Of a stretch of DNA of 64,000 bases, positions 25,501 through 40,400 are shown piece by piece. The translations under genes and the position numbers were made by a program. The notes below the pieces were generated by a model that had not been told where the DNA came from, ran no database searches, and saw only the letters and a program-made list of their open reading frames with translations. Origin of the DNA: Paramecium tetraurelia (lineage: Eukaryota > Ciliophora > Oligohymenophorea > Peniculida > Parameciidae); NCBI RefSeq assembly GCF_000165425.1, contig NW_001799599.1:252715-316714 (forward strand), written 5' to 3'. Position 1 is the first letter of the stretch. Each line of letters begins with the position of its first letter.

Positions 25501-28500
25501 TCTCTGGAGATGTGCTTTCTCTCCTTTAATTTCTATTACTATTAACAATAACATTGTTGGCTAATTCTTTATATTGTTTAATTGAAGAAGAACTAGAATT
25601 CGAGCTTTCACTCTCAGAATCATCATCAGTTTGATCTGAATCTAATTATTTATTAAGTTTGTTTATCTACTTAATTTTTTCCTTCATAAACTCATTCTCC
25701 TCATTAGAAGATTCCCTTTCCAAATATTAACTAAATCCATCCAGCAAAATAGCCATCATAATGCCATAAATAAAATAATTTAAAGTAAACACTAAAGCAA
25801 TTGAAAAAGTCACTGCTAATTCAGTCTAAACTTCAGTACCAATACGATAAACTCCAAACCAATCATCATTTGTCATAATATTAAAAACTGTCATAAATGC
25901 CTTTGCTGGATCATCAAAAGATTACATGTATCCTTTGTTGTGATATTCATCAAACTTATTTGCGAATAATTCCATTCCTATCAATCCAAAAGTTAAGATC
26001 ATGAAGAACATTAAAAATGTCAGATAAATATAAGATTTATAAGTAATTGAAGCTATTGCTCCTATTATCCTAGCCATCTAAATGTAAAGTATGCACCTAT
26101 AGAATAAGAGACATTTCGTTGATCTCATCAATCTAAGATACTATTCACTCACATTCAAATAGCTACTAAATCCAAACTCTATTAAACTAAGTATCACAAT
26201 CAAAAGTTCAATTACATGATGTTTATTTTTAGCTATTCTTTCTAATATTTTTATATTTAATTACTTGGTTAATACACAATTAATTGCAATATTATTTCAG
26301 TTGATAAGAGCACCGTAGCTATATCCTCCTCATTATCAATTATGTTTCTATTTATGGTACCTTGAAGTGCTAAAAACAGAGTATTTATTAGAATAGTCAA
26401 ATCAAACAAAAACTTAGTTAATTTGAAATGAATAATTTGAAAGGCATACTTTCTTAAATTAAGTATAATTCCACTTAATGACTTTGGCCAGATCTCAATA
26501 TCCTTTTGATTGAGGCTTTTAAAGATATCATCAAATTTCTGGATTAATGCTTGAGAACTAATCAAAACATTATTTCCTGACCAATGCTTTGCCTTGATTA
26601 TTTTCTTTTCAAACTCTTTTCTCCTCAATTAAGTATATTCTTCCTATCCTCTAGGACCTTCTTAGTTTTTTTAATGAATGTTAGCATTGATTCTCTTTTG
26701 AACACTCAAATAATCCAAATAAACACCATTTACAAGGATCTTCAATTCCCCATTGTTATATTGAGTAAAATCCCATTTCTCACTTTCTAAATTTTTTGAG
26801 TGCTAGTTAATAAAATAAGGATGCTTCCTTCTTCCCGTTTCCTACATTATTTAATAACCCTGGGTTAGATTGTTTGAACTTGAACTAGATTTCGATCCAT
26901 GTAAATCAGATGTGTTAATGTTATCTTTTTTAATCCTTTAAGACTACTTGATTGGTAACATCATTTTCTTATTCTCAGATATTTATGAACTTGCTACGGT
27001 TAACTCTGATCTGCTGGTTCTAGGATTCTAAATAATTTTATTTTTAATCTAAATTGGCTTATAATAAAATTTCTTTTTCTTTTATCCGCTAAATGGTTTA
27101 TTTTCTGTCTTTTTTAACACTAAAAACATTGATTACCTCAGAATATCAATTTAACTGGTGGGTACATAATGAAAATTGTAATCAATATACTTCTCCAACA
27201 AAAACGACGATTTACTAAATTATTTAATTATCATTTGTTATTTAAGATCCTAAGTAAATAATTTGATATCTAAATTATTATAAAACTTAGTAATATCATT
27301 TAATTTTGGAAGTAGAATATGTTTTAATGAAAAGTTTTTAAAAGTATTCCTAAATTGGGTGAAATTGCTCTCACCTATCTTGGACTGATTAATCATACTT
27401 CCTAATAATAATTTTGGTTATATATCCCAAGCTTAATTAAGCTTATTTATTCTGGGTTCTTCGATTAAAATGCTTTGCTATTTAGAAAATAGATAATTAT
27501 TCATTTGGTTCACATAATGAAAAAACCCTATTTTTTTTAACTATAATTTGCTGATGGCCTCAACCTTCTCATCCTAATTTGAGATTGATCTGAACTACAT
27601 TTCACTAAAATGAGTCTTAAAGACAGCTATAGGCAAATTAAATCCAAAAAAACCACCAACAAAAATAATCAAGACATAATATATCCACACTATTGGATGA
27701 AAGGCCCTTATTGTGTAATACATTACCCAACTCCAATCATCCATAGTAACTGTCTTTAGCATCAAACCAAAAGAGTATATGATATTATTAAAATTGGTAG
27801 GGATGTTAAAGGCCTTATTTGTCATCACACAAGTCTTACCATCTGGACATTCTCCTTAGATACATTAAATCCATTCATCCTCTTCCGACGGCAAACAACG
27901 CTCATTGAATAAACTCATAAATAGAGAGTTGCCTAAAGATGCAAAAAATAAGACAAACAATATAACAACAGCAGTAGATTCAAATATGAATTTTAGTGAC
28001 TCTATCAAAGCCTCAATCATCCTTTACAATCCTAAGTAATATATCTCAAATACCCTCAAATATTGCTCCTAATTGTTTGAGTAATCTCATCATTCTTAAA
28101 GGTGTAATGTTTACAACAGTTTCTGTATAAGCTAAATGATAATAAAACATCACTATTAGAAATGCATCAATCACTCTTCCTAGAAATATAAATTTAGATC
28201 TAAACAACCCAAAAGCGAACAATTGTAGCACAATGTCAACTACATACAACCACAAGAAACCTGAAGATATAAGTGCACTCTTTACCAAAATTAATTGCAA
28301 ATAAGTTCTAATTGTCATGGTTTAAATGCTCATAGATAAATAAAATGATATTTCCTAAAGTTACAAAGGTCAATAGATATTAATATATTCTAGATCTGAC
28401 TATTATTTTGGATAATCTTTTTGTTGTCAAATAACAATAAGCGAAGATCATTCTTAGTTTTAATAAAGGATAGCCATCTTAATAAGAACTCTCAATTAAT

Positions 28501-29516
28501 TGTTATTTTTACATAAAGTTATTTATACTTTGAGAAACTTCTCATTTTCCTAAATTTTATGTGCAATGCTCCATTAACACTACTCAATTTTTAATAGATC
28601 TTCCCATAGTGGTTTTAGAGCTTATTTAATTGATCAATTTCAATCTAGAATATCCAAAATTTTCATACTTCATTAGACGATTGAGATTATTCCGTAACAG
28701 ACAGATGACTGAAACCAGCAAAAGCACTATGAAAATTTGACATTCTATGCTTAACGTTTGTTGTCTAGTGTAAATTACATACTTACACTTAAATCTACAT
28801 TCGGAATCTAAATCGATGATTCAGGTGTTCCAGGAGACTAAATGTTATTTACAGATCTATTGGTTATGAGATTTTGTGCTTAAATCACCTCAAGGCTTAC
28901 TATTGAATTATCCGACTTATCAGACTTGTTATCTTCTTTGGCCAAGTCTGAAAATAATTATGATAGATGATCAGAATTTTCTTCGTCACTTTCATATTCG
29001 CTGCTGTCCTTATAAGGCTGTACATACATCTGCGCAGTTGCTTACTCTGCTATTCTATCAAGCATCTTTTACTATATTTCTTCCCTATTGTTATGAATTA
29101 ATATACTGTTTCTGCTACGTCATTTGGCTGTCAGCTTTTCTTAGGATGGTTTGGTATTACTATATGAGGTTTTAAGTCAAATCCTTTATGTTGTTTTTCT
29201 GTCTCTTAGAAGACTTTGATTTTATTGTTTTTGCTGATCTTATACTTGACTTTGAGCTCTCCGATAAGACAGATTTCTAAAATGAATCATCGCTATCTGA
29301 TTCTGACTCAGAACTATGCTACGCCTTTTATGTCGCTTTATTAATTTGAAAAAGTTCTTAGTTGTCGAGTACATTTCCTTTCCTTTTTGTTCCTTTGCTC
29401 ACTTTGGAGGATTTGAGTTTTTTGTCCCCTGGCTCAGCTGATTAGAACAAATGATTATTCTTTCTAACAACAATTGTTTTAGAAGGATATTTCTTTCTTG
29501 GAAAGGGGGATTACAT
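22596..29516 (-). CDS. Four-domain voltage-gated cation (Ca2+/Na+-type) channel alpha subunit
   Basis: Minus strand, about 6.9 kb with many small introns; ATG 29514-29516, TGA 22596-22598. A Ser/Lys-rich cytosolic N-terminus is followed by four repeats of six helices. S4-type segments include PLRMMRLLKQLG (I), RPLKLLYRIRWVARVRA (III) and LLRVMYMLRNLRVII (IV). Pore loops read TVTMDDWSWV (I, ~27740), IMTNDDWFGV (II, ~25870), ISTFDGWGAI (III, ~24510) and CVSGDDFRSI (IV, ~23615). The residue aligned with the glutamate of calcium-channel filters is Asp in all four. The family carries depolarising Ca2+ or Na+ current; in Paramecium ciliary Ca2+ channels trigger reversal, but I cannot assign this one to that role. 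The C-terminus ends VQPVYGTVRVQKMK. Confidence 0.85.
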
Positions 29517-29985
29517 AATTAAAATAATAAATGGATTTCATTCAAATGTTGTAATCAATTTTAGAAAAAAGCTTTTAAGTATTATATTTAAAGTCATTAT
29601 TTTTAATCATTTCAAACCTTGGTGATTTCAATTGATTTCCTTCAAAATTATAATATAAAAGAACACTCAAACAATTAATAATCTAAAAATAGCAAATTCA
29701 TAATCTATCAATTATATAATCGCAAGTATTAAATGAATATATTATTAGAACAATATATTAAATTCTAAAATAAAAGTAATAAAAATTGTTGATTAACTTA
29801 AGTAAAGTCTCCAAATGGTATTATTTACCAACATCTGATTGAGTTTAAAAGGAAGTTCATTTTTTAATTATTAAAAATAACCAGTCTTAAGCTGGGATTT
29901 ATCAGAGTTGTATAATGAGAATTTATTTTTTTACATTAAGTGCTAATTTAATATAATAACTGCATTATTAAAAATATAATAATAA
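29517..29985. other. AT-rich divergent spacer
   Basis: 469 bases between the start codons of the four-domain channel (-) and katanin (+). Very AT-rich with no gene seen. It should contain the promoters of both genes; no specific element is recognisable. Confidence 0.5.
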
Positions 29986-31874
<1,889 letters not shown>

Positions 31875-32030
31875 TATTTTGAATTAGTCATTTAGTTATT
31901 TTATAAAAGAAATTTTTGTTTATTTTCTTTGATAAACTAATCTTCAAAATATTTTCATTAGAATAAAGTTGATAGTTGTAATTAAAATGTTTATATTTAA
32001 ATTAAAAAATGAAAGTATTCAAGTAACTAA

Positions 32031-33790
32031 TCATTTTGGGATATATTCTGGAAATAATTCTTGTAATAATTGTGATGGATCTTAATAATTGGTGAATGAG
32101 CTCACTTTTAATAACTAGGAATTCAATTCTCTTACATCAGTCACTGTCCTGAATTTCATTAAATAATTTTGTAGATATAACAATTCCTAAGATAATGATT
32201 TTTAAAATTACTTAATCTTATTTGTTATCATAAAAAGCAATAATAGGAACACCATTATCAATTTATTATCCAAATGAATAGCTTGCATTGTCAATTAACA
32301 AAATATTTGACATCTTTCTATTTCCAAGAACTCTAGAAGTATATTATGAAATTAACCTTAAATCTTTCACATAAGCACCTTCTTCAGTCTACTAACAATG
32401 TTCTCGGAATAACCTATGACTAATCCATTGTTTCTTTGGATCCAAATAATCCAACACAATATTAGCATAACAAGAATGAGATGCTGTAAAAACAATGATT
32501 TCAAAATGTCGAGACAGGGTTTAAAGGATCTGTTAAGCATAAGGTCTAATGTTGATGGAAGCTTAGATTGTCTCTCCAGTTGGAAACGTTATTGGTAGAA
32601 TAATGTCTCCAGGAATAGAAGTACTTTCATTGCAATGAATTAATGTTTCATCTAAATCAAATACTAATGTTTTTAATTGATTAGTTTTGGGCAAATTAAC
32701 AATTTTGTCTTCTTAGAATTCTAATGTTAGATTTCTAGCATATTCTAAGCCCTATTTTATATGCGATCAATTTACTTAAATAGTTTATACGATGTGATCT
32801 CTAACAACTTCATCTGCTTTATTTGTTTACTATATAAAAATGGATCTTGCTACACTAGATATGTAATATAGAAACTATGATAAAGTATATGAATACATGA
32901 TCGTCTTTGGTAGGTTTTTGAGATGAATAGGATTTTTCATTCAAAATTGGTTTGGTTACTTAGTTAAATGATTGATTAATCTCTAAGGATTGATGTCTAT
33001 TTATTGATGATTATTATTGGATCGGTTTTTTCGGTTATTTTACTTATGTAACAAATTAATCTAAATTGATGCTTGGTTGATTCTGTTCTTTAATTACTTG
33101 ACTCTGTTTTAGTGCTTTATTTAGTTGTAAATTTAAGGAGGTTGAACATTTAGTCAATTCTTTAGGAGTTGTGGATCCTTTTGGTTCGTTATTCTCTTGA
33201 TCTTTTTTTTGAAAAAATTTAGCTGCTAATCCAAGTGGCTTTTGTTTTGATCTTTCTGATTATTTTTACAATTGAGAATTGCTGATTTCTATATTGGATT
33301 TAATTTTATTGATTTTATTCTCCAAGAATTGCAATTTCTCATGTAATTTTTGATATTCTTATTGATCAATTTGTTTGCTTTGTAATTATTGATCTGACAA
33401 ACATTTAATCATGTTAGTATCTGGATTCTACTTTAATGAAAAATATCTAGATTATGGGGTTGCTTATTATGGTTAAATGTATGTTGAACTTTTCAATTCT
33501 TTGAATGAAGATCTGCATGGTTGTTTTTAGTTCGAAAAAGCCCTTTTATCATTAGAGGCTGAGGAGGGTCTTGGAACTGCTTGAATGGAAGGTTGTCGAG
33601 GTTAGGATGAACTGGGACGCATCTCAGGTTTTTGAAGGACTTAAGTAGATTGATATTAAGGGTATGCTTAGACGGGTTTTCGCTTTTGATATTGATTAGA
33701 GGAATTCTCATTATCTGGAGTCTGTTTGATGGTTTGTCGATAAGAATCTTACATTATTGGTCGTTGAATATATTGTGGCACTCGTTGCAT
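32031..33790 (-). CDS. NIF/SCP-family (FCP1-like) protein phosphatase with disordered N-terminus
   Basis: ATG 33788-33790 ([19 protein letters not shown]), TGA 32031-32033. About 330 residues of Gln/Ser/Lys-rich disordered and coiled-coil sequence precede a haloacid-dehalogenase phosphatase domain: [19 protein letters not shown] carries the DxDx(T/V) catalytic aspartates, and [20 protein letters not shown] and [12 protein letters not shown] are the later motifs. A 25-base intron near the 3' end is needed to reach the tail [19 protein letters not shown]. The family dephosphorylates Ser/Thr sites on proteins such as the RNA polymerase II tail, among others. The substrate here is unknown. A second, shorter member lies at 60093. 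Confidence 0.85.
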
Positions 33791-33842
33791 TCAATTTAAA
33801 TTTTGTTAAATTAAAAAAAAGTCTGTTTAATTAAATACATTC

Positions 33843-34289
33843 TCAGATTCTCCCTAATTTTTTTGTGGCCAATAATTTAACATACATCTAGTGAATTTTC
33901 TCCCTGTATTGATAATTATGGTATTGATAGAATGACAGGCCAAACATCAGACCTAAGATTCCACTTGTGGACATTTCTCCATAAAGTTTCTTATGCAAAG
34001 GCCTAGAATTGACAAAGTAAAGCATCGTTATCGCTGAAATGCCAAACCCAATTAGGGCACCAATAGTAGTCTATTCTGACAGCACTTTATCTGCTTAATT
34101 AAAATCGTATTGCTCATCCGCTGTCATCAGAATGAAATTATTTTTGAGGAATTGCTAAATAATATGAATTTGGTACATATTTTTTGCTTGGTATGGCTTG
34201 GCTCGAAACCAATCGAGTGCGTTAGGTTCGACCTGAAAATTTAACGAGTATATCTAGATACTGTTTTTGCTCTTCTGTGAAGAATGCAT
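33843..34289 (-). CDS. Small two-TM protein (148 aa)
   Basis: Intron-free frame of 149 codons from ATG 34287-34289 (MHSSQKSKNSIQIYSLNF) to TGA 33843-33845. An N-terminal segment (PNALDWFRAKPYQAKNMYQ) precedes two hydrophobic helices, TIGALIGFGISAITMLYFV and GILGLMFGLSFYQYHN, joined by a short basic loop. The C-terminus is basic. This looks like a small membrane protein, possibly mitochondrial or ER, but I do not recognise the family. An upstream ATG at about 34319 (MKTPELPYAFF) is out of frame and was not used. Confidence 0.65.
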
Positions 34290-34328
34290 AGGGTAATTCT
34301 GGAGTTTTCATTAATAAAATAATTAAAA

Positions 34329-35264
34329 TCAGAAATTCAATTTTTTAGGTGATATTTTTTACATCGATTTCAAATGCTCACCTAATTTTGGAGTTGATAT
34401 TTTTAGAGAATTTACAAATATTTTAGTTTCAGTTTTGTTTATCTAAATTAATTTATCTTGTATTTTGTATTCAGACTTTAATTCATTCACTATTTTCAAA
34501 CAATCGTTTTGCTAAAAACTAAATAAATGCTATACATTTTTGAAGGTGTCAAAAAAGATTTCTTTATTTTTTTATATATCCATAATTGAGAGTTTGTAAG
34601 CATTTATACCAATGGGTTTCAAAATCTAAGTTACATAATAATTATGCAAACTTGATTTGGGCATTTGTCTCAAAGGAACATTGGTTGTGTCTGTTGATTT
34701 TACTAATTTATAATTATCCACCAATGCATTGGCATCTTCGATCTCTACACTAGTCGATAGCATTTTAAAAGCCTCCTACTTTAACTTCCTATACATCATC
34801 TTATTGTAACTGTAATCATATGGTCTTTCTACGCTTTTGCTCTTGTTTTCTGTTATTTCAATCGGTCTATCCAAAGATTTCCTTAAGAGATTTTCATATA
34901 TCCTGTCTTTCTTATTCACCTGAGGGATTTGATCATGAATCTTGACGACTTCTTGCTCTGCCAAATATATAATTGATTCGATAATCGTTAACAAAGTATC
35001 TTGTGAAGTTGGGTAAATGTTTATTTATTCCATCACATATGATTTAGCCTCCATTATTCTCACCATAGTAAACTAGGAGGTTTTGGAGAGATATTGAGAG
35101 TTGAATAATTGTAAATGAATATATTTTAAATCTTAAGAATCGAATAAGGTTTGATAAGCAAGGAGGAGACGACGATTGTTAATATTCAAGAGCTCTTCTA
35201 TAAAAAAATTAAGTGAAATATTCAACACCAGCTTTTCGATATCTTTCCAAATTTTTATTATCAT
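34329..35264 (-). CDS. Hypothetical protein (311 aa)
   Basis: Uninterrupted frame of 312 codons from ATG 35262-35264 to TGA 34329-34331. Helix-rich and mixed-charge, for example IYPTSQDTLLTIIESIIYLA, EQEVVKIHDQIPQV and KSLDRPIEITENKSKS. The C-terminal half has a probable coiled-coil or helical bundle (QNDCLKIVNELKSEYKIQDK). No membrane segment or signal peptide. I do not recognise a family. Only 39 bases separate its stop from the start of the next minus-strand gene. Confidence 0.65.
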
Positions 35265-35448
35265 ATTTTAATGAATTTGTTTATACCAAAATATTATATT
35301 TAATAGTTTAAATCACAATTCATCACTACTATGATATAGCCTAAGTGTAAGTATCTAAATCATTGAAGACACTAAGATTTAATATAATTTATTAGGAATG
35401 ATGCTGGACAATATGCATACAGATACTTATATATAATATATGTATTGA

Positions 35449-36018
35449 TCATTTTTTTTTGCTCAAGAATTTGGTCAATCCAAATATCAATGGATAAAAG
35501 ACCACAGATAAAATGAACCATTTTTTATAGCTGTCATATGTAACTTATGTAACTTTTTATTGCTTCTATTCATTCGCCTATTTTAGCTAATCTTTTTCTT
35601 CTTCTAATTGTTGAATTTTGTTTTCATATGTTTTGATTAAACGCTCAGTCTCACTCTACACTTAGGAATTTAATAGATTATATTCTTTCTCCTATTCTTG
35701 GATGTGAAGATCACGATCAATCAATTTTTGTTTTAATTTATTATATTCATCTCTAGCCTTCTAATACTTCTTATCTAATTCATTAAGTTTGCTCGTTTAT
35801 TATTTTTTTTCAGTAATGGAATCATTAATGTAGACATTCAGAGAATCTACTTCTGATGTAAAAGTGACAATTAATTTATTTTTCTCATTAATCTCTGATT
35901 TCAATTGATTGATAAGTTCATCCTTCTTCTAAACACTGTCGCACTCTTTTTTCCACTAAACTTCAAGCTGCTCATACTTTTGCATCAACTGATTAAGTTA
36001 ATCGGAAATATCTCCCAT
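35449..36018 (-). CDS. Tail-anchored coiled-coil protein (189 aa)
   Basis: Intron-free 190-codon frame, ATG 36016-36018 (MGDISDQLNQLMQKYEQLE) to TGA 35449-35451. Residues ~5-155 are a long coiled coil (QKKDELINQLKSEINEKN, KYQKARDEYNKLKQKL). The C-terminus is a single hydrophobic helix (KWFILSVVFYPLIFGLTKFL) followed by SKKK, the layout of a tail-anchored membrane protein such as a golgin or SNARE-associated tether. The terminal KKK resembles a dilysine ER-retrieval signal but is not at the strict KKxx spacing. No homologous family is recognised beyond this architecture. Confidence 0.75.
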
Positions 36019-36574
36019 AATTATTTATATATATATATATAATAATATTAAAACTATAAGAATTACCAGTCATGCTCAATTCCCCTTAATTCTACTTTCT
36101 CAAGATGACAAGACTAAAAGAAATTAATAACTTTTGAAATATAAATCGTTTGTTTAGTTTGAATTTGTAAGTATATTGACTTTATTCTTTAGATTAAATA
36201 TTATATTAATACAGATTTCATTATTTATAAAATAACATTTATGCATCATTTTAATAAATTTATGATTAAATTATAAATTGTTGATCAAATAATACTATAC
36301 AATTATAAATAAGGAATTTCCAAATTAATAACTCGTTTATTGTAATATATTATATCATTCAAATTCTAACAAGAATATAATTAAATTCTATTGATTTCTA
36401 ATTATAAGATTGTATTTTTAAAGAAATCAAAATAAAGATGAAATTGAAAGGCTTAAAATCGTTAAAAGGATTAGAGTATATTAAAAAGGAGTACAATTAA
36501 TTTTAAAATACATTAATTGTTTGATGATAAATAAAATAATTAAAAGATATTTACATAAATATACTAATAATTGT
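36019..36574. other. AT-rich spacer with a short (AT)n tract
   Basis: 556 bases of highly AT-rich sequence between two minus-strand genes, including a TA repeat near 36027-36042. No gene or RNA recognised. Confidence 0.5.
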
Positions 36575-37414
36575 TCAAAATGATGATAAATATTAACTTG
36601 TTAATTTAATGAAGTCCCTTGGCTTTTCAACTTAAACCCAGTGTCCTGCTCCTTTAATAAAATGAATATCTCGATTGATATCTATTTTTGGAAACACTTT
36701 TAGGAACTATTCTCTATCATTGAGACTCACATAATCAGACTTTTCTCCACAAATCACAAATGCTGAGCCCTAATAATTACTATAGAATTCTGAGTGAGCA
36801 TTGCTCATAAATTTCGAAATGACATCTATATTTATCCTCCACTTATAATCAGAGTGAAATTCTTCCTTATTCGCATAAGTGAGATTGGTCATGATGAGAT
36901 TGGTTTTTTCCTTGCTCTACACCACCTAGAATATGTTATTTTCAATTTCTTTCAAAGTCTTGTTTTTCAGATCAATATCTTGTAATTGTTTGACATAATT
37001 TTTGCCCTCTCCTTCACCAGGTCCAACATCCACTATGATATTCCCAATTGGCAAATCAGTTGTGTAATTTTGTAAATAGGAAAAGATGATTCTGCCTCCC
37101 ATGGAGTGTCCCAGTAACACAACATTCTATAGATTATGATCAAGAATGAAGTGCTTCAAATCATTTGCCATCTCTTCGTAACTCATCGTTTACGTTTATG
37201 GAGAATCCCCATGATTCCTAAGGATAATCGTATGTCAATACCTTACATCAAGCAAGTATGCTGATGCCAAATGTTTGCTGATGTGAACATTATTAACTAT
37301 ATTTTTAAAATTAGTTTTTGAACCCAATAAACCATGCAATACAACTAGGTTTATGCGTCCCTGGTTGTAGACTTGTTAAAGGAATACATTCTTAATAGGT
37401 TTGAGATGCTGCAT
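36575..37414 (-). CDS. Alpha/beta hydrolase (ABHD11-like)
   Basis: ATG 37412-37414, TGA 36575-36577, one 24-base intron, 271 aa. The fold is clear: LVVLHGLLGSKTNFKNI near the N-terminus (HG oxyanion motif), VLLGHSMGGRIIFSYL with the nucleophile Ser in G-H-S-M-G, VICGEKSDYVS with the likely acid Asp, and FIKGAGHWVQVEKP with the catalytic His. HGLLGS and GHSMGG with RNHGDS between them match the ABHD11/YbfF esterase group. No signal peptide is obvious; a mitochondrial targeting role is possible but not shown. Its start lies 30 bases from the divergent CFAP47-like gene. Confidence 0.88.
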
Positions 37415-37444
37415 CTATTATTGAAATAAATTATTATTTTATAA
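37415..37444. promoter_or_regulatory. 30-base divergent spacer
   Basis: All DNA between the start codons of the hydrolase (-) and the CFAP47-like gene (+). It is AT-rich and must serve both directions, unless the promoters lie inside the genes. No motif is recognised. Confidence 0.45.
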
Positions 37445-40400
37445 ATGAATAAAAGCAGCCTGAATTCCTCAAAAATCAAACAACTCTCATCAGGTGCTCC
37501 TATTGAGGTTGTTCCCAATGAGATCATCTTCAAAGACATCCAAATCAACCAGACCTATGAAATTACTGTATTTGTTCGAAACTTGACTCAAACGGCTCGT
37601 AGGATCAGGGTTTTTCAACCGCATTCAAATTTCAGATGCGATTATGAAATGCAAGGGTAATTCAGGATTTTTACATTTTAAGGGCCATAGCAGCAGGTCT
37701 GTCAATGAAGCTCATTGTGACATTCGAGACAGCCAATTTAGAGAGTTATTCTGACAGTCTGAAGATCGTAACTGATGGACAGTACAGCGTCGACATTCCA
37801 TTGCATGCATTCCCAGCACAAGCAGCGTATGGAATATTACTAATTAAGTATAATCTATGAACCCTTCATCAACTTGGGATTCGTAAGAGTGGGCAAGGAG
37901 AAGATGGATAAAATCCATTTTAAGAATGAAGGCAAAGCTCCTGGGAAGGTTGAGTTAAAACTAGAGAAGATACCCGACTTTCGAATTGATCCCAACTCAT
38001 TCACACTGGCTCCAGGTTAAGAATTCTCAGTTTCAGTCTTCTACAAACCCAAAGATGCAGGAATCTTTCGAGGCATTGTCGAAGTGATTGCTGATGGCCA
38101 GCTCAGCGGATTGAGTCTCAAGAATCCTATTGATATCAATGCTACTTCAATAGAGTTTACACGATTCCTTATAGATTCAAATGGAACGCAGAACAATCAT
38201 TTTGATTTTGGCACAATTTATTATGGACAATAAAAAAATATCGAGGCTTACTTAGTCAATAACACTCCCAATCAACAGAAATTCAAAGTCAAATTGAAGA
38301 AGGGATTACATCAACGGGAAGAAACACTGAAGTTATAAACACCAGCAGAATTGGGATTGGAACAAACTGAACGAATTATGGAATGTTGGCCTGAGGAAGG
38401 AACTATTGAATCATACTCCTAGGCCACCATTCTATTTAAATGCAGACCCAAAGTGAGTGAAGAATTGTAGATACGAACAAGACAATATGCAATGAATCAG
38501 GATAGGAGGATGGATGCAGATGAATTCCAATACTCAGCCATCTTCGACTTTAATGATGATGAACCATTGATGAATCATCTCTCTGTACATTGCATTTGTC
38601 CTCAAATCAAATTCCCACCCATACAATCCATAACATTTGGGCAATGTGGAGCAAATTAACAAAAAGACATGACCTTTGAAATCCAAAATCTATCATAGGA
38701 ATTACCAATTCTCATTGCTTTTCCAACCATCCCCTATTTCAGTGTGACTCCCCCTCTCAAAACTTTGAGTTAATCTGAGAAAGTTAATTTTTGGATTAGT
38801 TTTAGACCTAAACATATTGGATAATTTGCTAATATTTTGAATGCAGAATTGTTGGGCGGGGTCTTCAAAATACCTATTAAAGTTACAGGCATATGCTAAC
38901 AAATACTACCCAAACCGCAATACAGAAGAGGACCTGAATCTTAACCTCAAGATTTTGAAATAACCAAGGATAGGTCTATTTCAGGGATTGTCAAGACTTA
39001 GACCGATAAGGTGTAGACTTTTGATTTGTCTCGTTCAATGGTTTCTGTGGCTCAACAAAGTTTAGATAGGATCGATGAATTGAAATTAACAAATAAGGAG
39101 AAATACAATGAGTATTTGAAAGGTCATAGAGCATTGAGGATCAAAAAAGAGAAAGAATAGTTGATTAAATTGAAATTCACTCAGATGACAGAGAAATTAA
39201 ACTAAATTAAGAATGAATCATTGCTCTTGTAGAAGAAGAAACAACAAACAACAGAAGAAGAAAAACCAGAACCGCCTATTGATTATGAATTTGTTGTTGG
39301 AATGCATGAGGATGGCTATGAATAGGATTTGAATCTACCAGATGCCAATGAATCTTTATTTGTTACTAAACCAATCTATCACTATGAACCGATTACTAGA
39401 GTTAAGGAAGGTAATGTCATCAAACCCTTTGATCCTGATCCTAAGACAGTTCCAAAGAAGAAATTCCCTAATGAACCAAAGACTCATAGTGAAATTAGGG
39501 ATGCATCATGTGAATTGACAGCAGAATAATTACTTAAAATAAGTGCTGGTCCTGTCAAAATCGATTTTGGGAATATCTTCGTTAAATCCTTGGCTACAAA
39601 ATATTTCTATGTTAGAAATGAATTAAGGAGTTCCATCTCAGTTCGATTGTATTCAGACAGAGAGGAGTTTGCTTAGTCATACACAAAACCACAGATAATT
39701 CCCAGTGGACAAACAGCTGGATTTGATGTATGTGTGAATTCTAGGCAATTAGGATAGTTAAAATCACATTTGAAATATATCATCAATGAGAAACATGTAT
39801 TTGAAATTTAAGTATCAGCTACAATTGAAAAAGTGTTCTTAGAAATGAGTAGACAATAAGTTAAATTAAACTTCACAGATGACAATGCAGAGATGGAAAC
39901 AATGGAAATATTGAGATTGACTAATAATGGAAATGCTGATGCTAAATTTAAATGGATCACAGCAGAGAAAAAGACCTTTTCTGTAAAACCAGAAGAGGGT
40001 GTTGTACCATTTGGGAGGAATGTAGAATGTTAAATAATCTATCGTCCATCTCTTTCAAATAATCAATAATAGTATGCAGCCTAAGCATCTGGTCAATAAT
40101 AATAATACACAGCTGCCACTACAAGGACAGAAGAAGAGAAAATTACACTAAAAACTGAAGAAGGATTAGATCAAACAGTCAAATGCACTGGAATTGTGAC
40201 TGAACCTAAATGCTCAGTCAAGTAAGGCTCATTAGATTTCAAAGATGTAGTTGTGTGTAAGACTGAAACTAAAATTATAAGCGTAAAGAATCATTCCAAA
40301 TCAACAGCAGTATTTGCAATAAAATCATAAATAGATTGCATTGAAGTTATGCCTCTGAAAGGTAGAATTCATTAAGAGGAAACGAAAGATATTCAAGTGA

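Noticed and set aside
28876-29175. 99-codon plus-strand ORF
   Set aside because: Antisense to the Ser/Lys-rich N-terminus of the four-domain channel, whose minus-strand frame crosses it.
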